A stretch of 34,680 bases of DNA. Origin: a virus. The notes below the pieces were generated by a model. The model did not search any database and was not told the DNA's origin. It worked only from the letters and a program-made list of their open reading frames with translations. A program made the translations under genes and the position numbers. Shown here one piece after another: positions 1 to 6,664 of the stretch (position 1 is its first letter; each line of letters begins with the position of its first letter). The stretch spans positions 1-34,680 of the IMG/VR virus record IMGVR_UViG_3300049456_000013; one strand, written 5' to 3'.

Positions 1-1
1 G

Positions 2-370
2 CGCGATGGCAAGGATATCGTTGCTCATCGTGCGTCTTGGGAGATTGTGAACGGTGTCGTCCCTAATGGTTTGCTCGTCCTGCACAAATGCGACAATTCT
101 TCTTGCATAAATCCTGACCATCTTTTGCTCGGTAACAGTCAAGACAATTCCGATGACAAGGTTGCGAAGGGCCGCCATTCGCACGGGGCATCGCATTCCG
201 CCGCAAAGAAGAATCCAGCGCGTGGATCTTCCAATGGAAATTCCAAGCTAACCGAATTGGATGTACGAGAAATTAGAATGATCCGTCGTCCTCAGCGGGA
301 GATCGCAGGAATGTATGGTGTCACGCAGGCAACTATTTCACATATCAAGCTCGGAAAGACTTGGAAATGA
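2..370 (+). CDS. HNH endonuclease, 5'-truncated
   Basis: The frame is open from the left edge, so the true start is outside the window; 122 residues are visible. The visible part runs RDGKDIVAHRASWEIVNG, then the HNH core with VLHKCDNSSCINPDHLLLG, then DNSDDKVAKGRHSHG. This is the zinc-finger HNH_3-type pattern with the Cys pair and Asn-Pro-Asp-His-Leu. The C-terminal part (KLTELDVREIR...QREIAGMYGVTQATISHI) reads as a helix-turn-helix for DNA recognition, as in free-standing phage homing endonucleases. The stop overlaps the next start by ATGA. A GTG at 47 is in frame but lies inside the conserved domain, so it is not the start. The family call is firm; the target is unknown. Confidence 0.88.
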   Translation, partial: RDGKDIVAHRASWEIVNGVVPNGLLVLHKCDNSSCINPDHLLLGNSQDNSDDKVAKGRHSHGASHSAAKKNPARGSSNGNSKLTELDVREIRMIRRPQREIAGMYGVTQATISHIKLGKTWK

Positions 371-624
371 CTGGCTATAGCAATGTTAATAGGGGCGCGA
401 TCTGGAAGAACCGCGACAAGAAAGAAGACAAGCATCCGGATTTCAAGGGCAGCCTCAACGTCGATGGTGTCGACTATTGGGTATCGGCATGGAAGCGCAA
501 GGAAGATGCGCCAAACAATCAGCCGGCGCTCTCGTTCAGCATCAAGCTCAAGGAAGAAAAGGCCGAGCAACCTGCACCGGCGAAGCGCAAGAACGAGGAT
601 ATGGACGATGAGATCCCCTTCTGA
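367..624 (+). CDS. Small protein with SSB-like acidic C-terminal tip
   Basis: This 85-residue protein starts at the ATG inside the ATGA overlap with the upstream HNH gene. It begins MTGYSNVNRGAIWKNRDKK and has a central stretch typical of small phage and plasmid proteins (HPDFKGSLNVDGVDYWVSAW). It ends in DDEIPF, which closely resembles the acidic tip single-stranded-DNA-binding proteins use to recruit partners. A role in phage replication or recombination on ssDNA is a reasonable inference, but a complete OB fold cannot be proven from the sequence alone. A TTG at 361 is in frame but would add only two residues. Confidence 0.7.
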   Translation: MTGYSNVNRGAIWKNRDKKEDKHPDFKGSLNVDGVDYWVSAWKRKEDAPNNQPALSFSIKLKEEKAEQPAPAKRKNEDMDDEIPF

Positions 625-742
625 GAGGCGCTACGGACCATGGAAGCCCGACACGACGCCGCCGCCGGACGATCAGGTGAAGCCGGTTATCGAGAGCATC
701 TGGTGGATTTGGATCAGATTTTTGACGCGGAGCGACAAATGA
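608..742 (+). CDS. Small hypothetical protein, 44 aa
   Basis: ATG at 608 overlaps the end of the preceding gene by 17 nt. The product runs MRSPSERRYGPWKP, a proline- and acid-rich middle, then a Trp-rich hydrophobic segment (VIESIWWIWIRF) and a basic tail. The Trp-rich part could lie at a membrane surface. The stop forms an exact ATGA overlap with the next start at 739. That overlap is the main reason for preferring this reading over a longer competing frame from 640. No family recognised. Confidence 0.55.
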   Translation: MRSPSERRYGPWKPDTTPPPDDQVKPVIESIWWIWIRFLTRSDK

Positions 743-918
743 AAATCAAAATCAGTTCAGAAGAGTCGCAGGTTGCCGGGTTCATAAGCTGGGAACGTCT
801 TGCCAAGACAACGTTCCATGGTTCCGCCGAATTGCATCCAAGAGAACGCATCACCTATTTCGAGATCAGCGAACGCGGCATCAATTACTTTGTCACAACG
901 CTCGGAGCAAAGCCATGA
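739..918 (+). CDS. Hypothetical protein, 59 aa
   Basis: The product starts MKIKISSEESQVAGFISWERL and ends ISERGINYFVTTLGAKP. A start at 640 in the same frame is possible, but it would cover the whole 608-742 gene and yields a low-complexity N-terminus. The ATG at 739 gives ATGA coupling on both sides (739-742 and 915-918), so it is chosen. No known domain; small, soluble, mixed charge. Confidence 0.6.
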   Translation: MKIKISSEESQVAGFISWERLAKTTFHGSAELHPRERITYFEISERGINYFVTTLGAKP

Positions 919-1310
919 ACTCACGGGAAGAATTGCTGGCGCTGGCGGATTGGATTGACGGCGTGCGTGGTGCGCCAGCCTCAGTCGATGATTTGGTCAG
1001 ATGGAGCGGCCTTGCGAGATCACTGGCTAACGGCGTTTCTGCCCAACGACCGTTGCCTGACCCAGACAAGGTGGCCGCAGCAATTTACACCGCGCCGGGC
1101 CTTTACTTATCCCCGGCAGACTCGAAGAAAGCTGCCATCGCCGCCATTGAGGCGATGTCTAGCCAATGCGCGCACATTCAAGAATTAGAAACGCAACTAG
1201 CGCAAGCCCTTGCGGGCGAGGCTACGTGGAAAGCTTGCGCAGAAGGATGGCAGGAGCGCGCCGACGCATCCACGGTCACATCGACTGACCATTGCAAGGA
1301 TTCGAAATGA
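915..1310 (+). CDS. Hypothetical phage protein, 131 aa
   Basis: The protein begins MNSREELLALADWIDGV and has an N-terminal helical region. Its second half is Ala/Glu/Gln-rich and likely helical or coiled (IQELETQLAQALAGEATWKACAEGWQERAD). Such helical accessory proteins are common in rhizobial phage early operons. It overlaps both neighbours by ATGA. No function can be assigned. Confidence 0.7.
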   Translation: MNSREELLALADWIDGVRGAPASVDDLVRWSGLARSLANGVSAQRPLPDPDKVAAAIYTAPGLYLSPADSKKAAIAAIEAMSSQCAHIQELETQLAQALAGEATWKACAEGWQERADASTVTSTDHCKDSK

Positions 1311-1522
1311 GCGAAATTCAGGTTTCATACGATCTCGCGCGAGAAGACAGCGACCTTACCGTCGTAACAGTTAGTCGCGTTTTCGAAAACGGCTTTAAGG
1401 TTCTGTTGCATCTGCAAGGCGACGATGCCGTAGCTTTCATTGACGCGTGGAATTCGCGCGGAGAGGTCGAGCGGCAGGAATCAACGCTCACCTCCACCGA
1501 CCGTTCAGGAGAAAAATCGTGA
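1307..1522 (+). CDS. Hypothetical protein, 71 aa
   Basis: ATG at 1307 (MSEIQVSYDLAREDSDLTVV) is chosen over an in-frame TTG at 1292 because it gives the ATGA overlap seen throughout this operon. The product is acidic, with alternating strand-like segments (TVVTVSRVFENGFKVLLHL). Its stop forms a GTGA overlap with the DUF2493 gene. No recognisable domain. Confidence 0.62.
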   Translation: MSEIQVSYDLAREDSDLTVVTVSRVFENGFKVLLHLQGDDAVAFIDAWNSRGEVERQESTLTSTDRSGEKS

Positions 1523-1914
1523 GGCTAGTCATATCTGGAGGTCGCTACTTTAACGACGTGGCGCTGCTTTGGCGGACACTGGATGAGCTTCATGAAAAGG
1601 AAGCCGTGATGCTTCTTGTCGAGGGAGCGTCAGACGATGTTACCGGACCGTATATCGGAGCCGATTATTGGGCTCACCAATGGGCGTTAGCACGTCAAGT
1701 GCCATGTCTTCGCGAACGGGCCGAATGGAAAAAACACGGCAGGGCCGCTGGACCGATCCGCAATGGCGCGATGATCACGAGTTATCTGCCGGACCGTCTC
1801 GTTGCATTTCCGGGAGGACGAGGCACCGCCAATATGATCTTGCAAGCCAAGAAAGCCGGCATCGTCGTCCAGACCGTAGATCCCACAACGCTCACTCCGG
1901 CAGACCGCGCATGA
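1519..1914 (+). CDS. DUF2493 / YspA-like SLOG-family protein
   Basis: GTG at 1519 within GTGA gives a 131-residue protein starting VRLVISGGRYFNDVALLW. It has the hallmarks of the DUF2493/YspA branch of SLOG Rossmann-like proteins: an N-terminal strand followed by SGGR, LLVEGASDD...GADYWAHQWA, AAGPIRNGAMI, and PGGRGTANMILQA. SLOG domains bind nucleotides or nucleotide-derived ligands, and many sit in phages and defence islands. The specific ligand is unknown. A longer in-frame start at 1447 would overlap the upstream gene heavily and is rejected. Confidence 0.85.
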   Translation: MRLVISGGRYFNDVALLWRTLDELHEKEAVMLLVEGASDDVTGPYIGADYWAHQWALARQVPCLRERAEWKKHGRAAGPIRNGAMITSYLPDRLVAFPGGRGTANMILQAKKAGIVVQTVDPTTLTPADRA

Positions 1915-2462
1915 AGATGACGCGCATATTCGCTATGCCGAACTCGGAGACCTTCACGGTCGCTCCGATCGGAGATTTTGTGAAGCGCTACTTGGTGGAT
2001 TCGAAAATCAGCATTGATCCGTTTGCGCGAAACAAGACGTGGTTCACGCATACGAACGACCTCAACCCGGCCACCACAGCCCAGCACCATATGGACGCTG
2101 AAGCGTTCCTGCGAAAGATGAAAGTTGATGGCGTGACTGCTGATCTAGGGATATTCGACCCGCCCTATTCACCGCGGCAAATCTCTGAGTGTTACAAGGC
2201 GATTGGTCTCAAGGTCGGGATGGAAGAAACCCAAAATGGCAGGCTCTACAAGCGCGTGCGGGACGCGCTGGATGAGCTTCTACCGCCCGGCGGCATTGTC
2301 CTGTCGTTCGGCTGGCAGTCGGCTGGGATGGGCAAGGGCCGCGGTTACGAGATGATTGAGATCGCCCTCGTCAACCACGGCGGAAGTCACAACGATACCA
2401 TATGCGTCGCCGAACGGAAGACAGCGCTCACTTCGCAAGTGTGCGCAAAGGATGAATTTTGA
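1911..2462 (+). CDS. Putative DNA adenine methyltransferase (DPPY)
   Basis: This 183-residue protein starts at the ATG in the ATGA overlap (MKMTRIFAMPNSETF). It carries IDPFAR (about residues 35-40), matching the AdoMet-binding DPF motif, and IFDPPYSP (about 81-88), the DPPY catalytic motif of N6-adenine and N4-cytosine methyltransferases. A LLPPGGIVLSFGW segment follows, as in phage-borne methylases. No restriction partner is adjacent, so it is an orphan enzyme. The likely role is protection from host restriction or epigenetic marking of phage DNA (inference). Frame upstream of 1911 is open but belongs to the DUF2493 gene region. Confidence 0.85.
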   Translation: MKMTRIFAMPNSETFTVAPIGDFVKRYLVDSKISIDPFARNKTWFTHTNDLNPATTAQHHMDAEAFLRKMKVDGVTADLGIFDPPYSPRQISECYKAIGLKVGMEETQNGRLYKRVRDALDELLPPGGIVLSFGWQSAGMGKGRGYEMIEIALVNHGGSHNDTICVAERKTALTSQVCAKDEF

Positions 2463-2629
2463 TCGCGATCGAGACCATCACTCCGAAAGAACTTGCGGAT
2501 CAGCTCGGCTGGACCGAAAGAAGGGTGCGCATCCTGGCGCGCCGTATTGGTGCGTGCCGAATTTTGGGTGATCGTATGGCCCTCCTTAAGGAGGATGTCG
2601 ATGCAATCTTGGGAGGACCGTTGCGGTGA
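2459..2629 (+). CDS. Small helix-turn-helix DNA-binding protein
   Basis: This 56-residue gene has a TTG start (2459) whose last two bases fall in the methyltransferase stop, giving TTGA. Its end forms GTGA with the next gene. The sequence (TPKELADQLGWTERRVR, then ILARRIGACRILGDRM and a final DVDAILGG) is the MerR/excisionase-type HTH layout common in rhizobial phages. It may act as a transcription or excision factor close to the integrase. It is too short, and its start too unusual, for routine gene calling. Confidence 0.75.
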   Translation: MIAIETITPKELADQLGWTERRVRILARRIGACRILGDRMALLKEDVDAILGGPLR

Positions 2630-2829
2630 AAAAAAGATTGTTCGATGTCGACGGCTATCCCTGCTCACCAACCTATCTGGAAGAAGAAGCTTGGTATTAT
2701 GTCCAAAAAGACGGCCTCGTAATATGCACTTCATGGAAGTGGAAGCCTGGCGAGGCCGTGACCGTGCGTTGGCGCACGATAAAACGCGCACTCGCTGATC
2801 ATGAGGCGGCGAAGGAACGCAAGTCATGA
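2626..2829 (+). CDS. Hypothetical protein, 67 aa
   Basis: GTG at 2626 (GTGA overlap) begins MKKRLFDVDGYPCSPTYLEEE. The product is rich in Trp and charged residues (WYYVQKDG...TSWKWKPGEAVTVRW). It overlaps the next gene by ATGA. No domain recognised; the context is the HTH-excisionase-integrase block. Confidence 0.65.
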   Translation: MKKRLFDVDGYPCSPTYLEEEAWYYVQKDGLVICTSWKWKPGEAVTVRWRTIKRALADHEAAKERKS

Positions 2830-3065
2830 CCGACATAGACCGCAAACAGGCAGCCCTCTGGATCGACGATGCGGAGCTGATCCGGCGCATGGGCGTGCCG
2901 GAGAAGATCGCCCGGGAGACATTGCGAGTTCTCGACGCCAAGCGGCAATTCCCGGCGAAACACCCGCTTTGGGGCAACAGGCGCTATTGGCCCGCGGTTC
3001 AAGCCTATTTCGATCGGCAGTACGGGGTTAAGGTGGACGCTCCGAAGCAGAGGGAACGAGCATGA
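2826..3065 (+). CDS. Putative excisionase-like DNA-binding protein
   Basis: The protein has 79 residues (MTDIDRKQAALWIDDAELIRRMGVPEKIARETLRVL...). The segment from about residue 15 to 60 reads as a compact winged-helix/HTH: IRRMGVPEKIARETLRVLD, a KRQFPAKHPLWGNRRYWP wing, and a short helix. It directly precedes the integrase with an ATGA overlap, the usual place for a recombination directionality factor. The excisionase role is inferred from position and fold-like pattern, not from a clear family match. Confidence 0.62.
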   Translation: MTDIDRKQAALWIDDAELIRRMGVPEKIARETLRVLDAKRQFPAKHPLWGNRRYWPAVQAYFDRQYGVKVDAPKQRERA

Positions 3066-4312
3066 CGCCGCATCCGATCATCCCCGACGCCCCCGGCCTC
3101 GTCTGGCGCCCTCACAGGCTCGGCTGGAAAGCCTTCTGGCAATGCCGCACCGATCTGGTGAACAAGGGATTCACGCCCAAGAGCATCCTGCTGTGGTCCG
3201 GCGCTGAGCCTTCCAAGACGGAAGTGGCCTTCATTCAAGACCGCTGCCGGCGGCTGCAGGATGAAATGCTGTTATTCGGCCGCGGCGGGCTGCCACAGGC
3301 CAATCCCTTCGATGGGTCGCTCAAGTCGCTGATCAACTGCTACCAGACCGATCCGGATTCCCGCTACCACAAGAAGCGGTATCACGTCCGGCGCGGTCAC
3401 GACAGCACGCTCAAGCGCATTGCGGAGCGGCATGGACATGAGGATCTGGCCGACATCAAGGGCCGTATCCTGATCGCTTGGCACAAGGATTGGAGCGACG
3501 GCGAGGCCAAGCTGTCGATGGGACAGGCGTTCATCCAACTGCTCCGCGCGTTGTTCGTGTTCGGGGCGACTATCCTCGAGGATGAGGAATGCGACCGCCT
3601 CTGTAATCTCCTGCACAAGATGCGGTTCAAGGCCCCGAAGAAGCATAGCGAGTCCCTAACGGCGGATCAGGCCGCCGCCGTCATCGCCGAGGCGCACAAG
3701 ACCGGCTGGCATTCGGTCGCGCTCGCCCAGGCCATTCAGTTCGAGGCGCTGTTGCGGCAGAAGGATGTGATCGGGGAATGGGTGCCCCTTGCCGAGCCGG
3801 GAACGTCCGATGTCACCAACGCCGGCTTGAAGTGGCTACGCGGCCTGCGCTGGTCCGAGGTCGACGCCAATTTTGTTTTGACCCATGAGACAAGCAAGAA
3901 AGACAAGCCGCTTGTCGTCAGCCTGACCGGCGCCCCGATGGTGGCGACCGAGCTTATGCGGATGGTTGGGGTGGGCCTCCTGCTGACCCGCGATATGTTC
4001 CCGGCCGCCGGCCCGATCATCGTTGCCGAGGATAGCCTGCCGTTCACGTCATGGGTGTTCCGCAAGCGCTGGCGCCTCCTGGCGAACGCGGCCGGCATCC
4101 CGAAGAACGTCAAGAACATGGACAGCCGCAGCGGTGGGATCACGGAGGCCGAGGAATCCGGTGCGCCGATCGATCATATCCGGCGCGCGGCAACACACAG
4201 CGATGTCTCGACGACCGAGGGCTACATCCGCGGCAAAGCTAACGCCAACGCCGCCAAGAACGTCATGCAGATGCGCGCGGCGCACCGGAACAAACCGAAG
4301 GACGATAAATGA
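3062..4312 (+). CDS. int: Tyrosine recombinase (phage integrase)
   Basis: This 416-residue protein starts with ATG in an ATGA overlap. The C-terminal catalytic domain shows the first Arg in EALLRQKDV (R232), a probable hairpin Lys in THETSKKDKP (about 279-280), the second Arg in MDSRSGGITEA (R356), H379 in AATHSDVSTT and the nucleophile Y388 in EGYIRG. The position three before R356 is Met, not the His of the classic HxxR box. Related alphaproteobacterial integrases also use a D-x-R-x-G-x-I-T-E-A form. It catalyses integration and excision at att sites and implies a temperate life style. It sits in the middle of the early operon, not at an obvious element end, and no attP or tRNA was found nearby. 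Confidence 0.92.
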   Translation: MTPHPIIPDAPGLVWRPHRLGWKAFWQCRTDLVNKGFTPKSILLWSGAEPSKTEVAFIQDRCRRLQDEMLLFGRGGLPQANPFDGSLKSLINCYQTDPDSRYHKKRYHVRRGHDSTLKRIAERHGHEDLADIKGRILIAWHKDWSDGEAKLSMGQAFIQLLRALFVFGATILEDEECDRLCNLLHKMRFKAPKKHSESLTADQAAAVIAEAHKTGWHSVALAQAIQFEALLRQKDVIGEWVPLAEPGTSDVTNAGLKWLRGLRWSEVDANFVLTHETSKKDKPLVVSLTGAPMVATELMRMVGVGLLLTRDMFPAAGPIIVAEDSLPFTSWVFRKRWRLLANAAGIPKNVKNMDSRSGGITEAEESGAPIDHIRRAATHSDVSTTEGYIRGKANANAAKNVMQMRAAHRNKPKDDK

Positions 4313-4452
4313 TACATCACCCGCTCGCGGTCGCTGTTGTGGCCCTCGTGTTGGCCCTTCTCCTTGCCATTGCTGCGCTGCAGGGGCCGTTGAAATCATA
4401 CGTTCCAGACTGCAGCAAAACCTCGTTCGGCTTTTGCTATAATCGTCATTAA
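4309..4452 (+). CDS. Small single-pass membrane protein, 47 aa
   Basis: ATG at 4309 overlaps the integrase stop by ATGA; TAA is at 4450. The product has a short N-terminus (MIHHP), one hydrophobic segment of about 18 residues rich in Ala, Val and Leu, and a short tail with two cysteines (PDCSKTSFGFCYNRH). It could be a membrane anchor or an uncleaved signal peptide with a small disulfide-bonded domain outside the cytoplasm. The overlap and membrane pattern support it; function unknown. Confidence 0.65.
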   Translation: MIHHPLAVAVVALVLALLLAIAALQGPLKSYVPDCSKTSFGFCYNRH

Positions 4453-4470
4453 CAAACCGAAGGATCAATA

Positions 4471-4725
4471 ATGTCAGACTTTATCCAATATCGCCGAACG
4501 CAGATCGCTGAGATGACTCCGTGGGAACCAGGGTTTGACATGTATGGGGTTAGCATTTCATCTCCCGACAGGGATAACGGCTCACCAAGAAATGGTGACA
4601 TGATCGCTCGCAACCCGAAGAACCACGACGACATGTGGTTGGTCGCAGCCCAATATTTTGCCGATAACTTCGAGGAATATCATCCCCTGTTTGTGGTGGA
4701 TGCTTACCTACCTGAACAAACATAG
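4471..4725 (+). CDS. Hypothetical protein, 84 aa
   Basis: A Shine-Dalgarno-like GAAGGA lies a few bases before ATG at 4471. The acidic product (MSDFIQYRRTQIAEMTPWEPGFDM...) ends in an aromatic segment (WLVAAQYFADNFEEYHPLFVVDAY). It resembles small acidic phage proteins that regulate or protect host functions, but no family can be named. Confidence 0.7.
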   Translation: MSDFIQYRRTQIAEMTPWEPGFDMYGVSISSPDRDNGSPRNGDMIARNPKNHDDMWLVAAQYFADNFEEYHPLFVVDAYLPEQT

Positions 4726-4905
4726 AACCGAACTAAGCGCGAACTGATGACTGACCTAATGACTGTCCTGAAATTTTTCGCCAACAATCGCAGTTAGTTG
4801 TAGGACGCGTCATTCCGGACATAGCAGCGGAACACCGTTGAAATTGTTGAGGCTACACAGCGAACTGAGACTTGAACAACGGCATAGGGCCATAGGGAGC
4901 AGAAG

Positions 4906-5133
4906 ATGCACATCGTTTCCGACAAATCGCTACAGCGACCTGATTACGTCTATTCCGAATCTGGCGTTGGATATCCTGCCGACGCCGATCCGGCGATCAA
5001 CTGGAACCACGTCGATGGGCCACTGCTCTATTGCCGCAACGGTGCGATACATTGGCTAACCATCGTCGATCGGTTCCGCTTCTGGATGGGCTGGGACGAT
5101 ATCTATTCGCTCGAACGAAAATATATTTACTGA
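4906..5133 (+). CDS. Hypothetical protein, 75 aa
   Basis: ATG at 4906 follows a GGGAG element 8-10 nt upstream. The product (MHIVSDKSLQRPDYVYSESG...) is rich in Trp and Tyr and ends in RFRFWMGWDDIYSLERKYIY. No domain recognised. It is preceded by about 180 nt without a convincing gene. Confidence 0.65.
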   Translation: MHIVSDKSLQRPDYVYSESGVGYPADADPAINWNHVDGPLLYCRNGAIHWLTIVDRFRFWMGWDDIYSLERKYIY

Positions 5134-5172
5134 CCATACAGCGAGACGAACCTTAACAGCGGGGAGATGATG

Positions 5173-5514
5173 ATGGGAAGCACTTGGGAAAGCCTGATTA
5201 ATGCGCTGATCGACGGCCGGGATGCAGACTACCGGACTGAGCCGGAGCGCGATCAAGCCCGGCGAGACAATCTCGAATGGATCGTGCAGACGATGCTTGA
5301 AAAGCTCAGAGACGAAGAACAAGCACAATCACAGTTGTCGGAACCAGATGTATGGCAGTGGCGAGCCTGCATTGGTGGTCAATGGGGAAGCTGGCTCATT
5401 CTTGATCAACCAGTCGAGAAGTTTAGGGAATCTCAGAGATTTAACCTAGACAATGGAACATACGAATTGCGTCCACTCTACGCGCGCAGTCCTGATGAAG
5501 GAATGACCAAGTGA
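5173..5514 (+). CDS. Hypothetical protein, 113 aa
   Basis: Three ATG codons stand in a row at 5167, 5170 and 5173, directly after GGGGAG. The third gives the best spacing from the ribosome binding site. The protein (MGSTWESLINALIDGRDADYR...) has a charged helical first half and a Trp-rich second half (DVWQWRACIGGQWGSWLIL). Its stop forms GTGA with the next gene. No known family. Confidence 0.65.
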   Translation: MGSTWESLINALIDGRDADYRTEPERDQARRDNLEWIVQTMLEKLRDEEQAQSQLSEPDVWQWRACIGGQWGSWLILDQPVEKFRESQRFNLDNGTYELRPLYARSPDEGMTK

Positions 5515-5771
5515 ACCAGCCCCTAGACGACATCCACAAAGCGCTTTTCGAACCCAAAGAAAGCGACGCTTACGACAACCTTGAGGGCGCGCTAATCGAT
5601 ATCGAGCGGTTGAGCGAACAGGGAAAACCAACGGACGCCGTTTGCATTCGCACAATACGGCGCGTGCTCACGCAATTGCACGCGGTGCATAACGTTTTTA
5701 CTGCGCTACACAACGGTGCTGGGGAGGGAATGACCCCAACGGTCACGAATGGAGAACGATCAAATGGGTGA
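5511..5771 (+). CDS. Hypothetical protein, 86 aa
   Basis: GTG at 5511 overlaps the previous stop (GTGA). The product (MNQPLDDIHKALFEPKESDAYDN...) is predicted helical, with two amphipathic stretches (LEGALIDIERLSEQ and IRTIRRVLTQLHAVHNVFTALH). It overlaps the next gene by 8 nt. No family recognised. Confidence 0.65.
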   Translation: MNQPLDDIHKALFEPKESDAYDNLEGALIDIERLSEQGKPTDAVCIRTIRRVLTQLHAVHNVFTALHNGAGEGMTPTVTNGERSNG

Positions 5772-5955
5772 AGAAGCGGATGCGGACTGGCAGGACGGAC
5801 TTGTCGAGTGGGGACGTGAGGATGCAAATAGTTCGATCCTTGATCAAGCATGGCGTCGCGAGAGACGGCCTGACCGGCGCTGCGCCCACGGCAAACTGTT
5901 CACCGAGAGCTGCCCGGGGTGCGGCTACATCCATCCGCGCGATGCGCAGTCATGA
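5764..5955 (+). CDS. Small putative zinc-ribbon protein, 63 aa
   Basis: ATG at 5764 is preceded by GGAG at a proper distance and is preferred over an in-frame ATG at 5749. The N-terminus is acidic (MGEEADADWQDGLVEWG). The C-terminus holds C-A-H-G...C-P-G-C-G, a Cys/His cluster (RRCAHGKLFTESCPGCGY) suited to one zinc ion. Small zinc ribbons of this kind are common in phage early regions, often of unknown function. Confidence 0.65.
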   Translation: MGEEADADWQDGLVEWGREDANSSILDQAWRRERRPDRRCAHGKLFTESCPGCGYIHPRDAQS

Positions 5956-5973
5956 CCGATGATAGGACAAATC

Positions 5974-6405
5974 ATGCAGCCTGATTATTGCTTCGGCCTG
6001 ACGGCCACGCGCCACGGAATGAGCGGAGAGCAGAAGGGCGCGCTCCGTATCTTTTTGGCCGGTAGCAAAGGCAAGCTGCACCATGGGCTTTGCATTGGGG
6101 GTGATGCAGACGGTCACCATATTGCCCGTGACCTCGGCTATTGGATTGTGGGCCATCCTCCGACAAACCAGACTTTGCGCGCCGATCTTAAGTGCGACGA
6201 ATTGCGGCCTGCGTTGCCATATCTCGCCCGCAACAAAAATATCGTCAACGAAACGATCGCGCTCATCGCCGCGCCCTCCGAGCCAGAGGAACAGCCGAGC
6301 GGGGGAACTTGGTCAACCGTCAGATATGCGCGCCGGATTGGTAGGCCGATTGTGCTGATTCTTCCAAACGGCAAAATCCAGCAATCCCACCCGCACCATT
6401 CCTAG
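5974..6405 (+). CDS. SLOG-like Rossmann-fold protein
   Basis: ATG at 5974 follows AGGAC at about 6 nt; an upstream in-frame ATG at 5959 is an alternative. The 143 residues show FGLTATRHGMSGEQ (start of a Rossmann-like fold), HHGLCIGGDADGHHIARDLG (acidic/His ligand site), GHPP, LARNKNIV, and SGGTWSTVRYARR near the C-terminus. This order matches SLOG-family nucleotide-binding proteins and is the second such gene in the operon (compare 1519-1914). The ligand and role are unknown. Confidence 0.72.
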   Translation: MQPDYCFGLTATRHGMSGEQKGALRIFLAGSKGKLHHGLCIGGDADGHHIARDLGYWIVGHPPTNQTLRADLKCDELRPALPYLARNKNIVNETIALIAAPSEPEEQPSGGTWSTVRYARRIGRPIVLILPNGKIQQSHPHHS

Positions 6406-6423
6406 GCTGAGATTGTAATTTAG

Positions 6424-6600
6424 ATGAGCAACAAATATCGATGCGCAAAATGCAGTGGCTTTTTCGAATACGGATGGTCAGATGATGAGGCCAGAGGCGA
6501 ACTTGCACAAACGTTCGCCATTCCTGTTGAGGAATGCGAACTGGTTTGCGATGACTGCTACAAGCAAATCATGGTTTGGCACGACGCTCGGTCAGAATAG
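6424..6600 (+). CDS. Small Cys4 zinc-finger-like protein, 58 aa
   Basis: ATG at 6424, TAG at 6598. The product begins MSNKYRCAKCSGFFEYGWSDDEAR and ends ECELVCDDCYKQIMVWHDARSE. Two CxxC pairs about 35 residues apart form a likely zinc site; the SDDEAR...CDDCYK arrangement is frequent among phage proteins. It is the last plus-strand early gene. Its final 32 nt overlap, antisense, the end of a putative minus-strand gene. Confidence 0.75.
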   Translation: MSNKYRCAKCSGFFEYGWSDDEARGELAQTFAIPVEECELVCDDCYKQIMVWHDARSE

Positions 6601-6664
6601 CCAAGGCTGCAAGGGCCGCGACAACACTCAAATACATCGCGGCCCAATGCAGCCAGAACGTCAC
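6569..6664 (-). CDS. Tiny putative membrane protein, 31 aa
   Basis: GTG at 6664 overlaps the stop of the next gene upstream by GTGA. The product (MTFWLHWAAMYLSVVAALAA..., ending ILTERRAKP) is a single transmembrane segment with a basic tail, so an N-out, C-in orientation is likely. It ends antisense inside the plus-strand zinc-finger gene. Support is the overlap and hydrophobic pattern only. Confidence 0.45.
   Translation of the reverse strand: MTFWLHWAAMYLSVVAALAALAILTERRAKP
6605..6654. terminator. Large inverted repeat at convergent operon ends
   Basis: GGCTGCA (6605-6611) pairs with TGCAGCC (6648-6654), and GGGCCGCGA (6613-6621) pairs with TCGCGGCCC (6637-6645). The stem is 16 bp with a small internal mismatch and a 15-nt loop. 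It lies exactly where the plus-strand early operon and the minus-strand lysis operon converge, so a bidirectional terminator is the simplest reading. Neither side has a long T run. The repeat also falls inside the 31-aa minus-strand ORF, so it may be partly coding. Confidence 0.6.

Noticed and set aside
640-738. Longer N-terminus for the gene ending at 918
   Set aside because: It would bury the 608-742 gene, and the ATGA overlap at 739 gives a better start.
4726-4905. Possible 16-aa leader ORF and attP in the gap after 4725
   Set aside because: No ribosome binding site, no clear repeat core and no neighbouring tRNA; the stretch shows nothing I can support.
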